Shown piece by piece: positions 43,055 through 52,629 of a stretch of DNA of 64,000 bases. Origin of the DNA: Sporomusa malonica. Its GTDB lineage: Bacteria > Bacillota > Negativicutes > Sporomusales > Sporomusaceae. Where the stretch lies: NCBI RefSeq assembly GCF_041428715.1, contig NZ_CP155572.1. One strand, written 5' to 3'. Position 1 is the first letter of the stretch; each line of letters begins with the position of its first letter. The notes below the pieces were generated by a model that worked only from the letters and a program-made list of their open reading frames with translations, was not told the origin of the DNA and ran no database searches. The position numbers and the translations under genes are program-made.

Positions 43055-44019
43055 ATCTCTATCCTCTCTATTCCGTTCTTATTCAAATGTTTTAAAAACA
43101 TATCAAGAATATTAACATGGAGTTTTTTTGATATTTCATAGGTTGGCAGCGAACAACTGCTAGTCTTTATTAAGTCTTCAACCAATATATTGCTAAGTTG
43201 ACTTTGATATTGCATTTCAAATGGCTTTTCAACAAATTTCCAATTGCTTTCCTTTGTTGCTATAAATATTTTTCTTTCATATTCCCTTATGATACAAATT
43301 ATATCTTGACCAATCACATGGATAGTCACGGGAAAGTCACCTGCGGAAGCAGAGGTTATGACAAAAGTGCTCCCTCCAATACTACCACTTACTGTACCGG
43401 AAAACTCAATATATCCTTTGCGCTTGCTTTCCAAAACTTCAGCGTCAAGCAAATCACCATTACATACAATATCTTGCTGTGAATTAGTTATATAATCAAT
43501 CATATCCAGCATATGAATTAGGTTGCAGCCAAGGCCCCAATTTGCGCCTTGAATTAAAAAAGATAGCTTTCCTTGTTTGGCAAGTGCATTTCTTAGGTCG
43601 TCGTAACTCTTATACATTCTACGAGGACAGTTTACCCAAGTCTTCACATTTTTCTCTTTTAATAAATTCTCGATATACTCATAATCATCCATTTTTTGAA
43701 ATAACACTTTTTCCAATATCAGATACTTTACAGTTCTATTCTCCAATAAATACTCAATAACCGCTTTTCTGGTATTTGAAGAAGTAGCTATAATAACGAC
43801 GTCCAACTGTCTGTTTAGATAACTTATATCCTGTAAATATTCGATACTAACTATGTTTTCGTTTGTAATTTCACCGCAAACTTTTTTTGCATTATCAAGA
43901 GATTCTTCTGAAACGTCAACTGCCTGAATTGAAATTGGCACCGAGATGTTTTGTAATGCTTGTAAATGCCTAGCACCCAAGCCTCCCACTCCAATTATGG
44001 CAACATTATAATAATTCAT
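43039..44019 (-). CDS. Gfo/Idh/MocA family oxidoreductase 4
   Basis: A 326-residue protein with the Rossmann start IIGVGGLGARHLQALQNI, VVIIATSSNTRKAV, and the motif EKV in LILEKVLFQKM in place of EKP, so the Lys is kept. The C-terminal domain includes NWGLGCNLIHMLDMIDY. It follows LegB by 11 bp. The reaction is unknown; a role in making or editing an amino-sugar precursor is plausible. Confidence 0.78.
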   Translation of the reverse strand: MNYYNVAIIGVGGLGARHLQALQNISVPISIQAVDVSEESLDNAKKVCGEITNENIVSIEYLQDISYLNRQLDVVIIATSSNTRKAVIEYLLENRTVKYLILEKVLFQKMDDYEYIENLLKEKNVKTWVNCPRRMYKSYDDLRNALAKQGKLSFLIQGANWGLGCNLIHMLDMIDYITNSQQDIVCNGDLLDAEVLESKRKGYIEFSGTVSGSIGGSTFVITSASAGDFPVTIHVIGQDIICIIREYERKIFIATKESNWKFVEKPFEMQYQSQLSNILVEDLIKTSSCSLPTYEISKKLHVNILDMFLKHLNKNGIERIEICPIT

Positions 44020-44030
44020 AATTTTGACTC

Positions 44031-45008
44031 CTATAAATTGTATATTTCCGGTTTGTATTTATCCATATTCTTTTTCAAAAAATCAATCGTTTCAGCAATA
44101 CCTTCACTGAAAGTATACTTAGGCGACCAGTCAGTTAATTGCTTGATTTTCTCGTTAGATCCCAGAAGCCGATTGACCTCGCTCTTTTCAGGCCGTAATC
44201 GCTGTTCCTCACATTTAATTCTAGCATTAGGATTAATTTGACGAATGAGCTCGTTTGCTAAATCACCGATTGATATTTCATGTTGAGTAGCAATATTGAT
44301 TTCTTCTCCGACTGTTTTGTCAGATTTCAACATAGAGATAAATCCCAATGCAGTATCCTTAACATAGTTAAAATCTCTTGTCGGAGTTAGAGCTCCAAGT
44401 TTTAATTCTTCCTGACCACACAATAATTGCGTAATAATCGTTGGAATTACTGCTCTTGCCGACTGTCTTGGACCGTATGTGTTGAAAGGTCTTACGATCG
44501 TTACTGGCAGTCCAAAACTTCGATAAAAGCTCTCCGCTAGACGGTCTGCTCCTATTTTCGTGGCAGAGTACGGAGATTGCCCTTGGAATGGATGTTGCTC
44601 ATCAATAGGTACATACTGTGCAGTGCCATAAACTTCTGATGTAGAAGTTACTAAAACCCGGCTTGTATTTAAGTCACGTGCTGCCTGAAGCACGTTCAGA
44701 GTTCCCTTGATATTAGTATCCACATAAGAATCAGGCGAGTGATAGCTGAAGGGGATAGCTATAAGAGCGGCAAGATGGAAAATAACGTCAGCACCTTTCA
44801 TCGCTTCACGTACGCCATTCGGATCACGAATGTCACCTGCGAACACATCAATCTGAGACAACTTATCCTTCGGTAAGGTATCAAGCCATCCCCACGAATT
44901 AAATGAATTATAATAGACAAATGCTTTTACATTATATCCTTGCTCTAACAAGGTTTCTGTTAAATGACTGCCGATAAAACCGTCAGCACCTGTTACTAAT
45001 ACCTTCAT
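44031..45008 (-). CDS. legB: NDP-sugar 4,6-dehydratase (LegB type)
   Basis: Extended SDR dehydratase of 325 residues: VTGADGFIGSHLTETLL, FVYYNSFNSWGWLD (the LegB mark), FHLAALIAIPFSYHSPDSYV, TSTSEVYGTAQYVPIDE with the catalytic Thr/Glu positions, YSATKIGADRLAESF and RPFNTYGPRQSARAVIPTII. It makes the 4-keto-6-deoxy sugar, first committed step of legionaminate. It overlaps the polymerase gene by four bases. Confidence 0.9.
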   Translation of the reverse strand: MKVLVTGADGFIGSHLTETLLEQGYNVKAFVYYNSFNSWGWLDTLPKDKLSQIDVFAGDIRDPNGVREAMKGADVIFHLAALIAIPFSYHSPDSYVDTNIKGTLNVLQAARDLNTSRVLVTSTSEVYGTAQYVPIDEQHPFQGQSPYSATKIGADRLAESFYRSFGLPVTIVRPFNTYGPRQSARAVIPTIITQLLCGQEELKLGALTPTRDFNYVKDTALGFISMLKSDKTVGEEINIATQHEISIGDLANELIRQINPNARIKCEEQRLRPEKSEVNRLLGSNEKIKQLTDWSPKYTFSEGIAETIDFLKKNMDKYKPEIYNL

Positions 45009-46210
45009 AATATATCCCCTTTTTTTGATATATCTGTATTAACTAATCGAACATTACCACTCTGTGCGTAAGGTGAGCTTAAATAGAAATATGTTAGTGA
45101 AACTAGAAATAGCAGATATCCCGAAGATAACTCCCCCTTCAGGCTAACTACTCCCACTCCTTCAAAAACGACGTACGTAAAAAACGTAAAATACGTAAAT
45201 TTATATCTTGATCTCCTTGTAATATTTAACATCATGAAGAATATGCTAAGAAAAAATAGAAAACCAGCAGTAAAGATTGCATCTACCAAAGTATTGTGAG
45301 GATCTGAATAATTCCATGGATTAATATATCTGAACTGGTCAAGTCCCAGTCCATAAAACAGCACATCTATATTTTGGGGTTGTTGCAAATAATCATAAGA
45401 AAACGCAAAAATCATTGATCTATTATCCTCAGAATATAATGTTCCAGCTTGAATCTCTTCGAAGGTACTCGATAATCTATTTAATACCATTGGGTTATTG
45501 AGCAAAATACTACCAGCAACAAATGCAGCTATTAGGATAAAAAGAAATTTCTTTATCCCACCTTTATTGTATAATAATTCTGTCGCAATAAGTAAAATGG
45601 CAATGGCAAAGCCGCCTCTACTAACATATATGACTGACATTATCGAACCTGCTATTAGAAAAAAATAATATTCTTTTATTTTGCCCATAGTTTTTAGTAA
45701 CAAGCAAAAACAAAAAATATATGCAATAAAAGAGTTAGTCCCGAACAAACTAAGACCATCTCTTAATGTCATAAGATCTACTATATAATTGTTTTCACTA
45801 ATTTTATATATATAAAATACAAAAGCAATAAGTACATAATTAAACATCATTACCGTAATGGTATCTATTTTTTCATTTATTCTTTTTCCATAGTATATTA
45901 TCAAATAAAAAATAAATATTAAACTGATATACCTATCTATTGAGTGAATTAATAGATATTCTGTTTGCAGTAACGATGTGAATAGCGTTGGAATTAATAA
46001 TGCTAAGCCCATAAAACCTATCAATCCTGGTGTCCTAATTGTTGCTTTATTACTCCGTTTCAACAATAAGGTATAAAATAAAACAATTACATACAATCCA
46101 AATGTGAACAAAGGTATGGGGCAGTCCCATCGATTCATGAAAGCATAGTCTAAAAATTGAGTTATAGGCCAATAAACGATAGGATCCTTATATTGTCTTC
46201 TATATTTCAT
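45005..46210 (-). CDS. O-antigen/capsule polymerase (Wzy-like)
   Basis: A 401-residue integral membrane protein with about ten hydrophobic spans and a large loop near residues 260-310 (YSEDNRSMIFAFSYDYLQQP, then NPWNYSDPHNTLVDAIFTAG), the usual form of Wzy-type polymerases, which join lipid-linked repeat units at the outer face of the membrane. Base composition is markedly AT-rich. Wzy proteins show little sequence identity, so the call is by topology and context. Confidence 0.78.
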   Translation of the reverse strand: MKYRRQYKDPIVYWPITQFLDYAFMNRWDCPIPLFTFGLYVIVLFYTLLLKRSNKATIRTPGLIGFMGLALLIPTLFTSLLQTEYLLIHSIDRYISLIFIFYLIIYYGKRINEKIDTITVMMFNYVLIAFVFYIYKISENNYIVDLMTLRDGLSLFGTNSFIAYIFCFCLLLKTMGKIKEYYFFLIAGSIMSVIYVSRGGFAIAILLIATELLYNKGGIKKFLFILIAAFVAGSILLNNPMVLNRLSSTFEEIQAGTLYSEDNRSMIFAFSYDYLQQPQNIDVLFYGLGLDQFRYINPWNYSDPHNTLVDAIFTAGFLFFLSIFFMMLNITRRSRYKFTYFTFFTYVVFEGVGVVSLKGELSSGYLLFLVSLTYFYLSSPYAQSGNVRLVNTDISKKGDIL

Positions 46211-46238
46211 TACCGAAATACTCCTTTGATTAATAAAA

Positions 46239-46760
46239 CTACCGCAATACCTTATTTTCGCTTTTCAATTTATAGTAATGTTCTTTGTTTCTGTATTTGA
46301 AAACTCGTGCAGGGTGTCCCCCAGCAATTGCGCAGGCAGGAATATCATTTACAACAGTGCTGCCTGCTTGAATTATTGCACCTTCACCAATTGTAACCCC
46401 GCCAAGTATATTTACTTTTGACCCTATCCATACATTATCCTCAATTACAACATCCTTATAAATATATGTTTTATCATATGGAATCGTTTCACCACTATCA
46501 AAATTGTGATTTTGAGATATTATCATACAATCAACCCCTGAATGGAAATTATTTCCAATGACAATTTGTCCTCCACCAAACATTTTCATCCCATTAAAAC
46601 TTACATTATCACCTAAAATTGTAGTTGGTGTTACAAGTGTATATCCATTAACTATTAAATCCTTACCAACTTTTTTTGCGATAGCTTTCACTATCTTAGT
46701 AAAAATGAATCTTTTGATTATTTTTCTAAGCTTATTAACTAGTTTTAATGTTTTATACAT
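46239..46760 (-). CDS. Hexapeptide-repeat sugar O-acetyltransferase
   Basis: A 173-residue left-handed beta-helix acyltransferase: FGGGQIVIGNNFHSGVDCMI, ISQNHNFDSGETIPYD, VIEDNVWIGSKVNILGGVTI, GEGAIIQAGSTVVNDIPACA, GGHPARVFKYRN. This set is that of CatB/MaeB-type sugar acetyltransferases. The start at 46760 has GGGAGC six bases upstream; the 22 further codons lie in the preceding gene. It probably decorates the repeat unit. Confidence 0.85.
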   Translation of the reverse strand: MYKTLKLVNKLRKIIKRFIFTKIVKAIAKKVGKDLIVNGYTLVTPTTILGDNVSFNGMKMFGGGQIVIGNNFHSGVDCMIISQNHNFDSGETIPYDKTYIYKDVVIEDNVWIGSKVNILGGVTIGEGAIIQAGSTVVNDIPACAIAGGHPARVFKYRNKEHYYKLKSENKVLR

Positions 46761-46779
46761 AGCTGCTCCCTTTCCTTTA

Positions 46780-48195
46780 CTATAAATAGGCTTTAAAGTG
46801 TTCCAAATATCTTCTTTTATAATCATCTGGATAAAAACTTATAATATCATTTTGCTGACAACGTTTGTTAACTAAATAATCTTTTATGTTTTGAGGATTA
46901 TCAATCCAAACACCTAAGTTCTTATCAATTTCCGATGAGGAACAAGCATCGTTTATAATGAAAACAATTCGCCCATAACTAATAGCTTCATATATTACGT
47001 TAGAATGTATTGTAACTACATATTTACACATCTCTAAATAATAGTATATATTGTTTTCTTCACCAATAACTATATTTGCATCTCTTAATTTGTTTCGCTG
47101 TGATAATAATAAATTCTCGCGAGGGTGTGGACGATAAATAATATTAGCTTCATTTCCCATTATTCTTTTTAACTCAATAACAAATGAAATACCAAAATCA
47201 TTATCAACCCATTGAGAAACATACAAAAAGTTACTATGTATATCACTATATGTTGCTATGGATCTACTCTTTTCCTTTTCTTTGCTAAAAAAGGGGAATC
47301 CTAATACTGGGGTATCAACCGATAACGAAACATATTGCTTGTAATATTCACTTAATAAGCCGATTTCATCTGGCAAATATTCACTATATCTAGTCCGATT
47401 TAAATCTTTTTCTTGTATACGATATTGAATATTATCTATTGATATGTTGCCATGCTGTAATTCGATAACTTTAATACCACGTTTTTTTGCAATATTTATC
47501 AAATAGCTATTCATTTCACCATATACAGCACAGTGGACAAATATTATTTTAGGATTGTATATATTTAGCAACTTGTTTATCTGTAAAGAAAAAGCTTTAA
47601 TTCTACCACATATGCTCTCAACTTTTCTTTTTAAAAAAGAGATTTCACTGGAAGAAAGATTAAATACTTCGCCAACATAAAGGCAAAACTCATTTATCAT
47701 TTTTCGATTAGCATTGACATCAATTCGACCAAAAGTTTTATAATATAATTCTTCATTAATTCTAATTAAATCATAGAATTTAAACCCATTAAATTTTCGT
47801 GGCATGCATAAATTCGCAGTCGTTGAACTTTCGATTGAAATGATTTGATCATTAAATAATTCAAAAGTATAGTCATAAATAGGATTTATATAAACATTAT
47901 CTGCTTTTACAAAATTATTCGTTGAAATGAATGCAAGCGCATTTACATTTTTATGTGTCTTATAGGGATTGTACTTTATAATATAGGGAATCTTATTTAA
48001 AATCGTTTTAATCTTTTTGGAAAATGAAATTGTCTGTTTTGCTTTTAAAAATTTTTTATTCTTTTTAGATAATAAAAGCAATACTTCGCATCTAACTGCT
48101 GGCCACACTTTACTTTTATTAAACGAAAATTCATAAGACATTAATATCTCAAAATGCTTCTCTTCAATATTTAATATAACATCATTGATAGACAT
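46780..48195 (-). CDS. Putative GT-B glycosyltransferase (LQHG/RPHP type)
   Basis: A 471-residue soluble protein with the features of a GT-B transferase for surface carbohydrates: IIFVHCAVYGEMNSYLINIA, VIELQHGNISIDN (QHG), NFLYVSQWVDN, IIYRPHPRENLLLS (RPHP) and VTIHSNVIYEAISYGRIVFI. The QHG and RPHP pattern also occurs in sialyltransferase-like and CDP-glycerol transferases, so it is a candidate for transfer of the nonulosonic acid; that is inference from the operon. The start at 48195 has GAGGAG seven bases upstream. Confidence 0.6.
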   Translation of the reverse strand: MSINDVILNIEEKHFEILMSYEFSFNKSKVWPAVRCEVLLLLSKKNKKFLKAKQTISFSKKIKTILNKIPYIIKYNPYKTHKNVNALAFISTNNFVKADNVYINPIYDYTFELFNDQIISIESSTTANLCMPRKFNGFKFYDLIRINEELYYKTFGRIDVNANRKMINEFCLYVGEVFNLSSSEISFLKRKVESICGRIKAFSLQINKLLNIYNPKIIFVHCAVYGEMNSYLINIAKKRGIKVIELQHGNISIDNIQYRIQEKDLNRTRYSEYLPDEIGLLSEYYKQYVSLSVDTPVLGFPFFSKEKEKSRSIATYSDIHSNFLYVSQWVDNDFGISFVIELKRIMGNEANIIYRPHPRENLLLSQRNKLRDANIVIGEENNIYYYLEMCKYVVTIHSNVIYEAISYGRIVFIINDACSSSEIDKNLGVWIDNPQNIKDYLVNKRCQQNDIISFYPDDYKRRYLEHFKAYL

Positions 48196-48237
48196 GATTT
48201 TTCTCCTCACAATGTACATATAAAACCACAGTATTCT

Positions 48238-49695
48238 TTAGATTCTGCTTAATTTACTGGTATGCATTTTATTTATTACATTTTTAACATAGACCTTGTA
48301 TTTGTAAATAAGTATACATATGATGACGAATAGGTATAATATTTTATAACCTATTGGCAGATACACTCCAATAAAATGAGATAAACCGACAGCCAAAACA
48401 ACCTGTAAATTAATTGATAAATAATTAATTTTTAATTTAAAGTATTTCCGACTTTGCCAATATGCAATAATGGATAAAGAAAAATAGGCTAGTATACATG
48501 TTATACTTGGCCCATATATTCCAAGCAATGGTGTCAACAGAAAGTTCATCGACAATGAAACTATAGCACTTATCCAACTAGCAACTGCGATAAACTTTGT
48601 TGCTGCTTTATAATAGTAGAGGATATTTGTATAAATATAATATATTCCCTGAAAAATAAATCCTATTGAAATCAGCGAAATGATATCAGTTGCTTTATAA
48701 TATTCAGGATTTATAAACAAATAGAAAGCTTCTTTGCTAAACAGACAAATGCTTACCGATATTAACATCAAAAAATAAACTATCATTTTTGAAGATTCCG
48801 ATAGTCTATTTATGGACTGCTTATCATTTCTTTCGTACTGTGCACATGCCCAGGGAAAATACGCATGATTTATTGTTGCTGCAATAATACTAACAATCCC
48901 TGCTATTTGGATACCGACATTATAAATACCGACCGTGGATAAAGATGCATATCTATTTAATACTAATCTGTCAGTCATTGACATAGTCCAAGTAGCAAGC
49001 GTATGTGGAAGTATAGGCAATCCATATTTTAGACTGTCTTTTAACAATGAAGTATCTAGGCATAAGATTATTTCCTTTCTTAATCCTATAATTGAAATTA
49101 TGAAAAAAAGAATACTTACTGCAGCTTGGATTCCAATTACAGCAACCGCACCTTTGTTAAATACTACAACAAACAGTATGTTTAATGATAATAAAATAAT
49201 CGTGTTTGCGATAATATTTGCGCTTCTTCTAAATGCATTGTTTTGCATCTGCAATACTTGTTGATAAACAACATAGATTGGAGTAAACACAATATTGATT
49301 ATCCCTAATAAAATAAAAGGATAGAATGGAACGCTTTTAGCCAAAGGCTCAATTAGATATTTGTTAAACATAATTAATATAGCAGTAAAAACGACACTAA
49401 CAATCAGAAGAAAACAAATAATTGTTCCAATAAAGCGTTTACGTTTTATCTCATCATCTTTATATTCAAAGTAAAACCTACCGGCAGAAGCAGTCTGCCC
49501 TAAAGCATAAAAGGCAGTATAAAAACCACATATTGTCGTTACAATTCCAACTATCCCATATTCCTCACTTGACATATGTTGTGTATACACTGGCAACAAT
49601 AAAAATACTATACCTTTTTGTATAACAGATGCAATAGTATATACAAATGACTGCTTAAATAAATTTGATATAGACAACGAAGTAGTATTCTTCAT
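48238..49695 (-). CDS. wzx: Polysaccharide repeat-unit flippase (Wzx)
   Basis: A 485-residue polytopic membrane protein with about 12-14 spans. The opening FKQSFVYTIASVIQKGIVFL and LLPVYTQHMSSEEYGIVGIV mark the PST/MATE flippase family, and GLPILPHTLATWTMSMTDRL with DRLVLNRYASLSTVGIYNVG is typical of Wzx. It moves undecaprenyl-linked repeat units across the membrane. AT-rich, like its neighbours. Confidence 0.9.
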   Translation of the reverse strand: MKNTTSLSISNLFKQSFVYTIASVIQKGIVFLLLPVYTQHMSSEEYGIVGIVTTICGFYTAFYALGQTASAGRFYFEYKDDEIKRKRFIGTIICFLLIVSVVFTAILIMFNKYLIEPLAKSVPFYPFILLGIINIVFTPIYVVYQQVLQMQNNAFRRSANIIANTIILLSLNILFVVVFNKGAVAVIGIQAAVSILFFIISIIGLRKEIILCLDTSLLKDSLKYGLPILPHTLATWTMSMTDRLVLNRYASLSTVGIYNVGIQIAGIVSIIAATINHAYFPWACAQYERNDKQSINRLSESSKMIVYFLMLISVSICLFSKEAFYLFINPEYYKATDIISLISIGFIFQGIYYIYTNILYYYKAATKFIAVASWISAIVSLSMNFLLTPLLGIYGPSITCILAYFSLSIIAYWQSRKYFKLKINYLSINLQVVLAVGLSHFIGVYLPIGYKILYLFVIICILIYKYKVYVKNVINKMHTSKLSRI

Positions 49696-49739
49696 AGCTT
49701 CTCCTTATACAAAATTCATCGTTATTTGAATGACCCTGC

Positions 49740-49873
49740 CGCGATTTATGCACATACAGAACGTACGGAGGTGTCCTGTATGAAAAGATTTGTACGGTTA
49801 TGGCGGTCAATCGTGTAAGGAGAGAGCCGAAAGCCCTTCACTGGGCAAGTCCACTCACACTAGGCTTGATACT
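49740..49873. other. Non-coding stretch of unlike composition (possible mobile-element remnant)
   Basis: The stretch is more GC-rich than the AT-rich genes beside it. It has an inverted repeat CATACAG (49753-49759) / CTGTATG (49776-49782) and the run gagagccgaaagccc with a GCCC/GGGC hairpin. It suggests a relic of an intron or insertion element, but I cannot assign a family. Confidence 0.3.
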
Positions 49874-50764
49874 CTAACTACCTCTTCGCCTCATTAAGTA
49901 GCGATGATACAAATCGAGATATGCAGGAATATTTATACCTACTTTAGTTAAATGGTTAAACGCTTCTCCGATTTTTTTCTCTTTTATTGCTACAAATACT
50001 ATTTCAAAATAGTGTGCAGAATATAATCTCTTTCTTATATGTCTGTCATACAAATCAAAATGCTTCTTTGTGCTATCAAAAAAAGCTTGTTTAACTTGAA
50101 TAATTTTCTCTGTATTTGGTCTATTTTGAGCATCATCTCTATGAATTTTGATTAAGTATTGTGATATTAACTTAATCTTATAGTTGATTAAAAAATCTAA
50201 AAATAATTGTATCTCCTGATGTCGCAATAATGTTTCATCAAAACCACCTGAACCGCTGAGAGCTTCTTGTCTAAATAACACTGTATCCGTATGAATAGAT
50301 ACTGAACGCTCCAAAACCTGTTTGTGAAGATTGTCATCATTATATATAGTACTATGCTTTTGTAAAACATCGTTATAATAGTACATAGCCAGACAAGACA
50401 CAGCCCCATATTCTGCTGGCAGCGTATCCAAAATTTTTTTTTGTATTTCAATTTTTTCTAAGAGCCATTCGTCATCATCATCTAAGAAAGCTATATATTC
50501 GCCATTTGCAGCAGCTATTCCAATGTTTCTAGCTACTGCACCATTTCTATGGGTTTCCTGTTGAATATATCTTAAGCGATTGTCTTCTATGGAATTAATT
50601 TTTCTTTGTACTTCCATACTAAATTCATCATTTGGGTAATTGTCATCTACAACAATTAATTCTATATTCGTATATGTTTGATTCAATACACTATGTATAG
50701 CTCTTAATAGCAAGTCGCTTCTTTTATATGTTGGAATAATACAACTTACTAGTCCATGATTCAT
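49874..50764 (-). CDS. Family 2 glycosyltransferase A
   Basis: A 296-residue GT-A enzyme: SCIIPTYKRSDLLLRAIHSV, NIELIVVDDNYPNDE, NGEYIAFLDDDDEWLLEKIE (DDDDEW, metal-binding Asp-x-Asp and binding pocket), SGGFDETLLRHQEIQLFLD with the catalytic base region. No membrane anchor. It is likely to add one sugar to the repeat unit; donor and acceptor cannot be read. Confidence 0.88.
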   Translation of the reverse strand: MNHGLVSCIIPTYKRSDLLLRAIHSVLNQTYTNIELIVVDDNYPNDEFSMEVQRKINSIEDNRLRYIQQETHRNGAVARNIGIAAANGEYIAFLDDDDEWLLEKIEIQKKILDTLPAEYGAVSCLAMYYYNDVLQKHSTIYNDDNLHKQVLERSVSIHTDTVLFRQEALSGSGGFDETLLRHQEIQLFLDFLINYKIKLISQYLIKIHRDDAQNRPNTEKIIQVKQAFFDSTKKHFDLYDRHIRKRLYSAHYFEIVFVAIKEKKIGEAFNHLTKVGINIPAYLDLYHRYLMRRRGS

Positions 50765-50898
50765 ACTTTTTAATCCCTTCTAGCATTTAATTAAATTATA
50801 ATTAAATCATTATGTTAAAGTCAGGATCGTAATTGATTAACGCTTTTGCCGTAGAAATCATAATCATCTAGTGTTTTTACTATTCTAGGCATCTGCAC

Positions 50899-51960
50899 TC
50901 AACAATTTTTTGAAAAATTTCTTCTCAACGGCATAAATACGCCTACCAACGATCCTATACCATACGAACCATGTAACATTAAAAATAAAAACGGTATCGC
51001 AAGTCTATGTGACATTTCTTTTGATCTCTCAAAAGCAAAATAGCAACCAACTGATAAGTGTAATACTATGCCAAGTAACATAAGAACCAAAAACGATTTA
51101 GAAAAAAAACCCAATGCAAAACACCCTAGAAGAGATAATACAAAACCAAAAGGAACGAAATGTCTTATTGCCATTTTTCCCGGATGACGTCTAAAATTAA
51201 TCATTGTCCACTTTCCGTTCATAAAACCCTGTTTCATCATTTTACTCATTGAGTCACGTGAATAATAAGTGGTTTTTATTTCGGGATTTAAATAAAACTT
51301 ACCTCCATCCGCTCTTATACGTCTATGCATATCATTATCCTGCGTTCGCTCAAGTTGTTCATCAAAGTACCCTAATCTTTCAAACACTTCTTTTTTGTAC
51401 AACCCAAATGCGACAGTATCAACATATCCCGCTTCTTTCATATATCTAAATTTCGATCCGCCCACTCCAAATGGGGAAGACAGGACTTCTTTTATGATCT
51501 CACCCTTTTCAGTCAATGTTTCAGTATTCATAGCTCCACCAACACAGACTGCATCTTTTACTGACAGCATAGTTCTCATACTATTAAATAGATAATCTTT
51601 ATCAGCATAAGCATGTGCATCAATTCGTATAACATAGTCACCTTGAGCATTCCTGATACCTAAATTCCAACCTGCCGCTAAGGATAACTTGGGATTTGAG
51701 AAATATCTTATTTGAACTTTGGTTTCAGTCTTAATAGACGTATCTGTATTATTTTCATCTATACATTTAGCGTACTTCGCCTCTGTCTCTTTCGCAATAT
51801 CTAATGTCTTATCCGTTGAAAAACCATCTATAATTAACACTTCATAGCAGTCGGCAGGATAGCTCTGCTCCAACAATGATCTAAAACACTGCTCAATATA
51901 ACATTCTTCATTTCGTGCTACTATCATTGCAGAAATAAAAGGCAACGCCGTCATAACCAA
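50899..51960 (-). CDS. Family 2 glycosyltransferase B (ExoA-like)
   Basis: A 353-residue GT2 enzyme: SAMIVARNEECYIEQCFRSL, YEVLIIDGFSTDKTL, SLAAGWNLGIRNAQGDYVIR, RIDAHAYADKDYL (the DAH in place of DxD), VAFGLYKKEVFERLGYFDEQ, ERTQDNDMHRRI. Two C-terminal membrane spans (about 285-305 and 310-330) anchor it. The pattern is that of ExoA-type succinoglycan transferases. Confidence 0.87.
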   Translation of the reverse strand: MVMTALPFISAMIVARNEECYIEQCFRSLLEQSYPADCYEVLIIDGFSTDKTLDIAKETEAKYAKCIDENNTDTSIKTETKVQIRYFSNPKLSLAAGWNLGIRNAQGDYVIRIDAHAYADKDYLFNSMRTMLSVKDAVCVGGAMNTETLTEKGEIIKEVLSSPFGVGGSKFRYMKEAGYVDTVAFGLYKKEVFERLGYFDEQLERTQDNDMHRRIRADGGKFYLNPEIKTTYYSRDSMSKMMKQGFMNGKWTMINFRRHPGKMAIRHFVPFGFVLSLLGCFALGFFSKSFLVLMLLGIVLHLSVGCYFAFERSKEMSHRLAIPFLFLMLHGSYGIGSLVGVFMPLRRNFSKNC

Positions 51961-52008
51961 TGCCCCTTTGGGTATTATTTTTACATTTCTACTGATAAAT
52001 TTTGTTGT

Positions 52009-52629
52009 CTATTTTGTTACCGTTTCCTTCTTCAATACTCCTGAGCTCCCCTCAACAATCCCCTCGGCCCTCAAAACGCTAATGATGGTCCTATAAAAAC
52101 ACTTAACATCCATGGAAAAGCTCATATTCTGAACATACTCTCCATCCAATTTAGCTTTAACTTCTATGGTCAGCTCATCCCTACCATTAATCTGGGCCCA
52201 ACCGGTTAACCCTGGTCTGATATCATTTGCGCCATATTTGTCACGTTCAACAATCAGGTCATACTGATTCCAAAGTGCCGGCCGGGGGCCAATTATACTC
52301 ATTTCTCCCCTTAATATATTAATAATTTGTGGTAGTTCATCCAAGCTTGATTTCCTAAGAAAATTACCAATTCCAGTTATAAATTGGTCAGGATTTTGCA
52401 GCATGTGGGAAGGCATATCTTTAGGAGTATCAGTTCTCATGGTTCTGAACTTTAATATATAAAATTCGATTTTATTTTTACCTATGCGTTTCTGTTGAAA
52501 AAATACAGGTCCCTTAGAGTCTATTTTTATAATAACTGCGATAAATAGAAAAATAGGCCAAAGTATAACGATTGCTATAAGAGATAATATAACATCTAAA
52601 ACACGCTTAAGTGTTAGGCAAAAACTCAT
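52009..52629 (-). CDS. Initiating sugar-phosphate transferase
   Basis: Bacterial sugar transferase of 206 residues that loads the first sugar phosphate on undecaprenyl phosphate. It has an N-terminal membrane helix (about 10-32), FFQQKRIGKNKIEFYILKFR, KSSLDELPQIINILRGEMSI, SIIGPRPALWNQYD and LTGWAQINGRDEL. The short form without an N-terminal multi-span domain resembles PglC. It starts the repeat unit made by the genes before it. Confidence 0.92.
   Translation of the reverse strand: MSFCLTLKRVLDVILSLIAIVILWPIFLFIAVIIKIDSKGPVFFQQKRIGKNKIEFYILKFRTMRTDTPKDMPSHMLQNPDQFITGIGNFLRKSSLDELPQIINILRGEMSIIGPRPALWNQYDLIVERDKYGANDIRPGLTGWAQINGRDELTIEVKAKLDGEYVQNMSFSMDVKCFYRTIISVLRAEGIVEGSSGVLKKETVTK

Noticed and set aside
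49740..49873. Group II intron 3' end
   Set aside because: A domain V hairpin and the reverse transcriptase gene are both missing, so only a loose resemblance remains.
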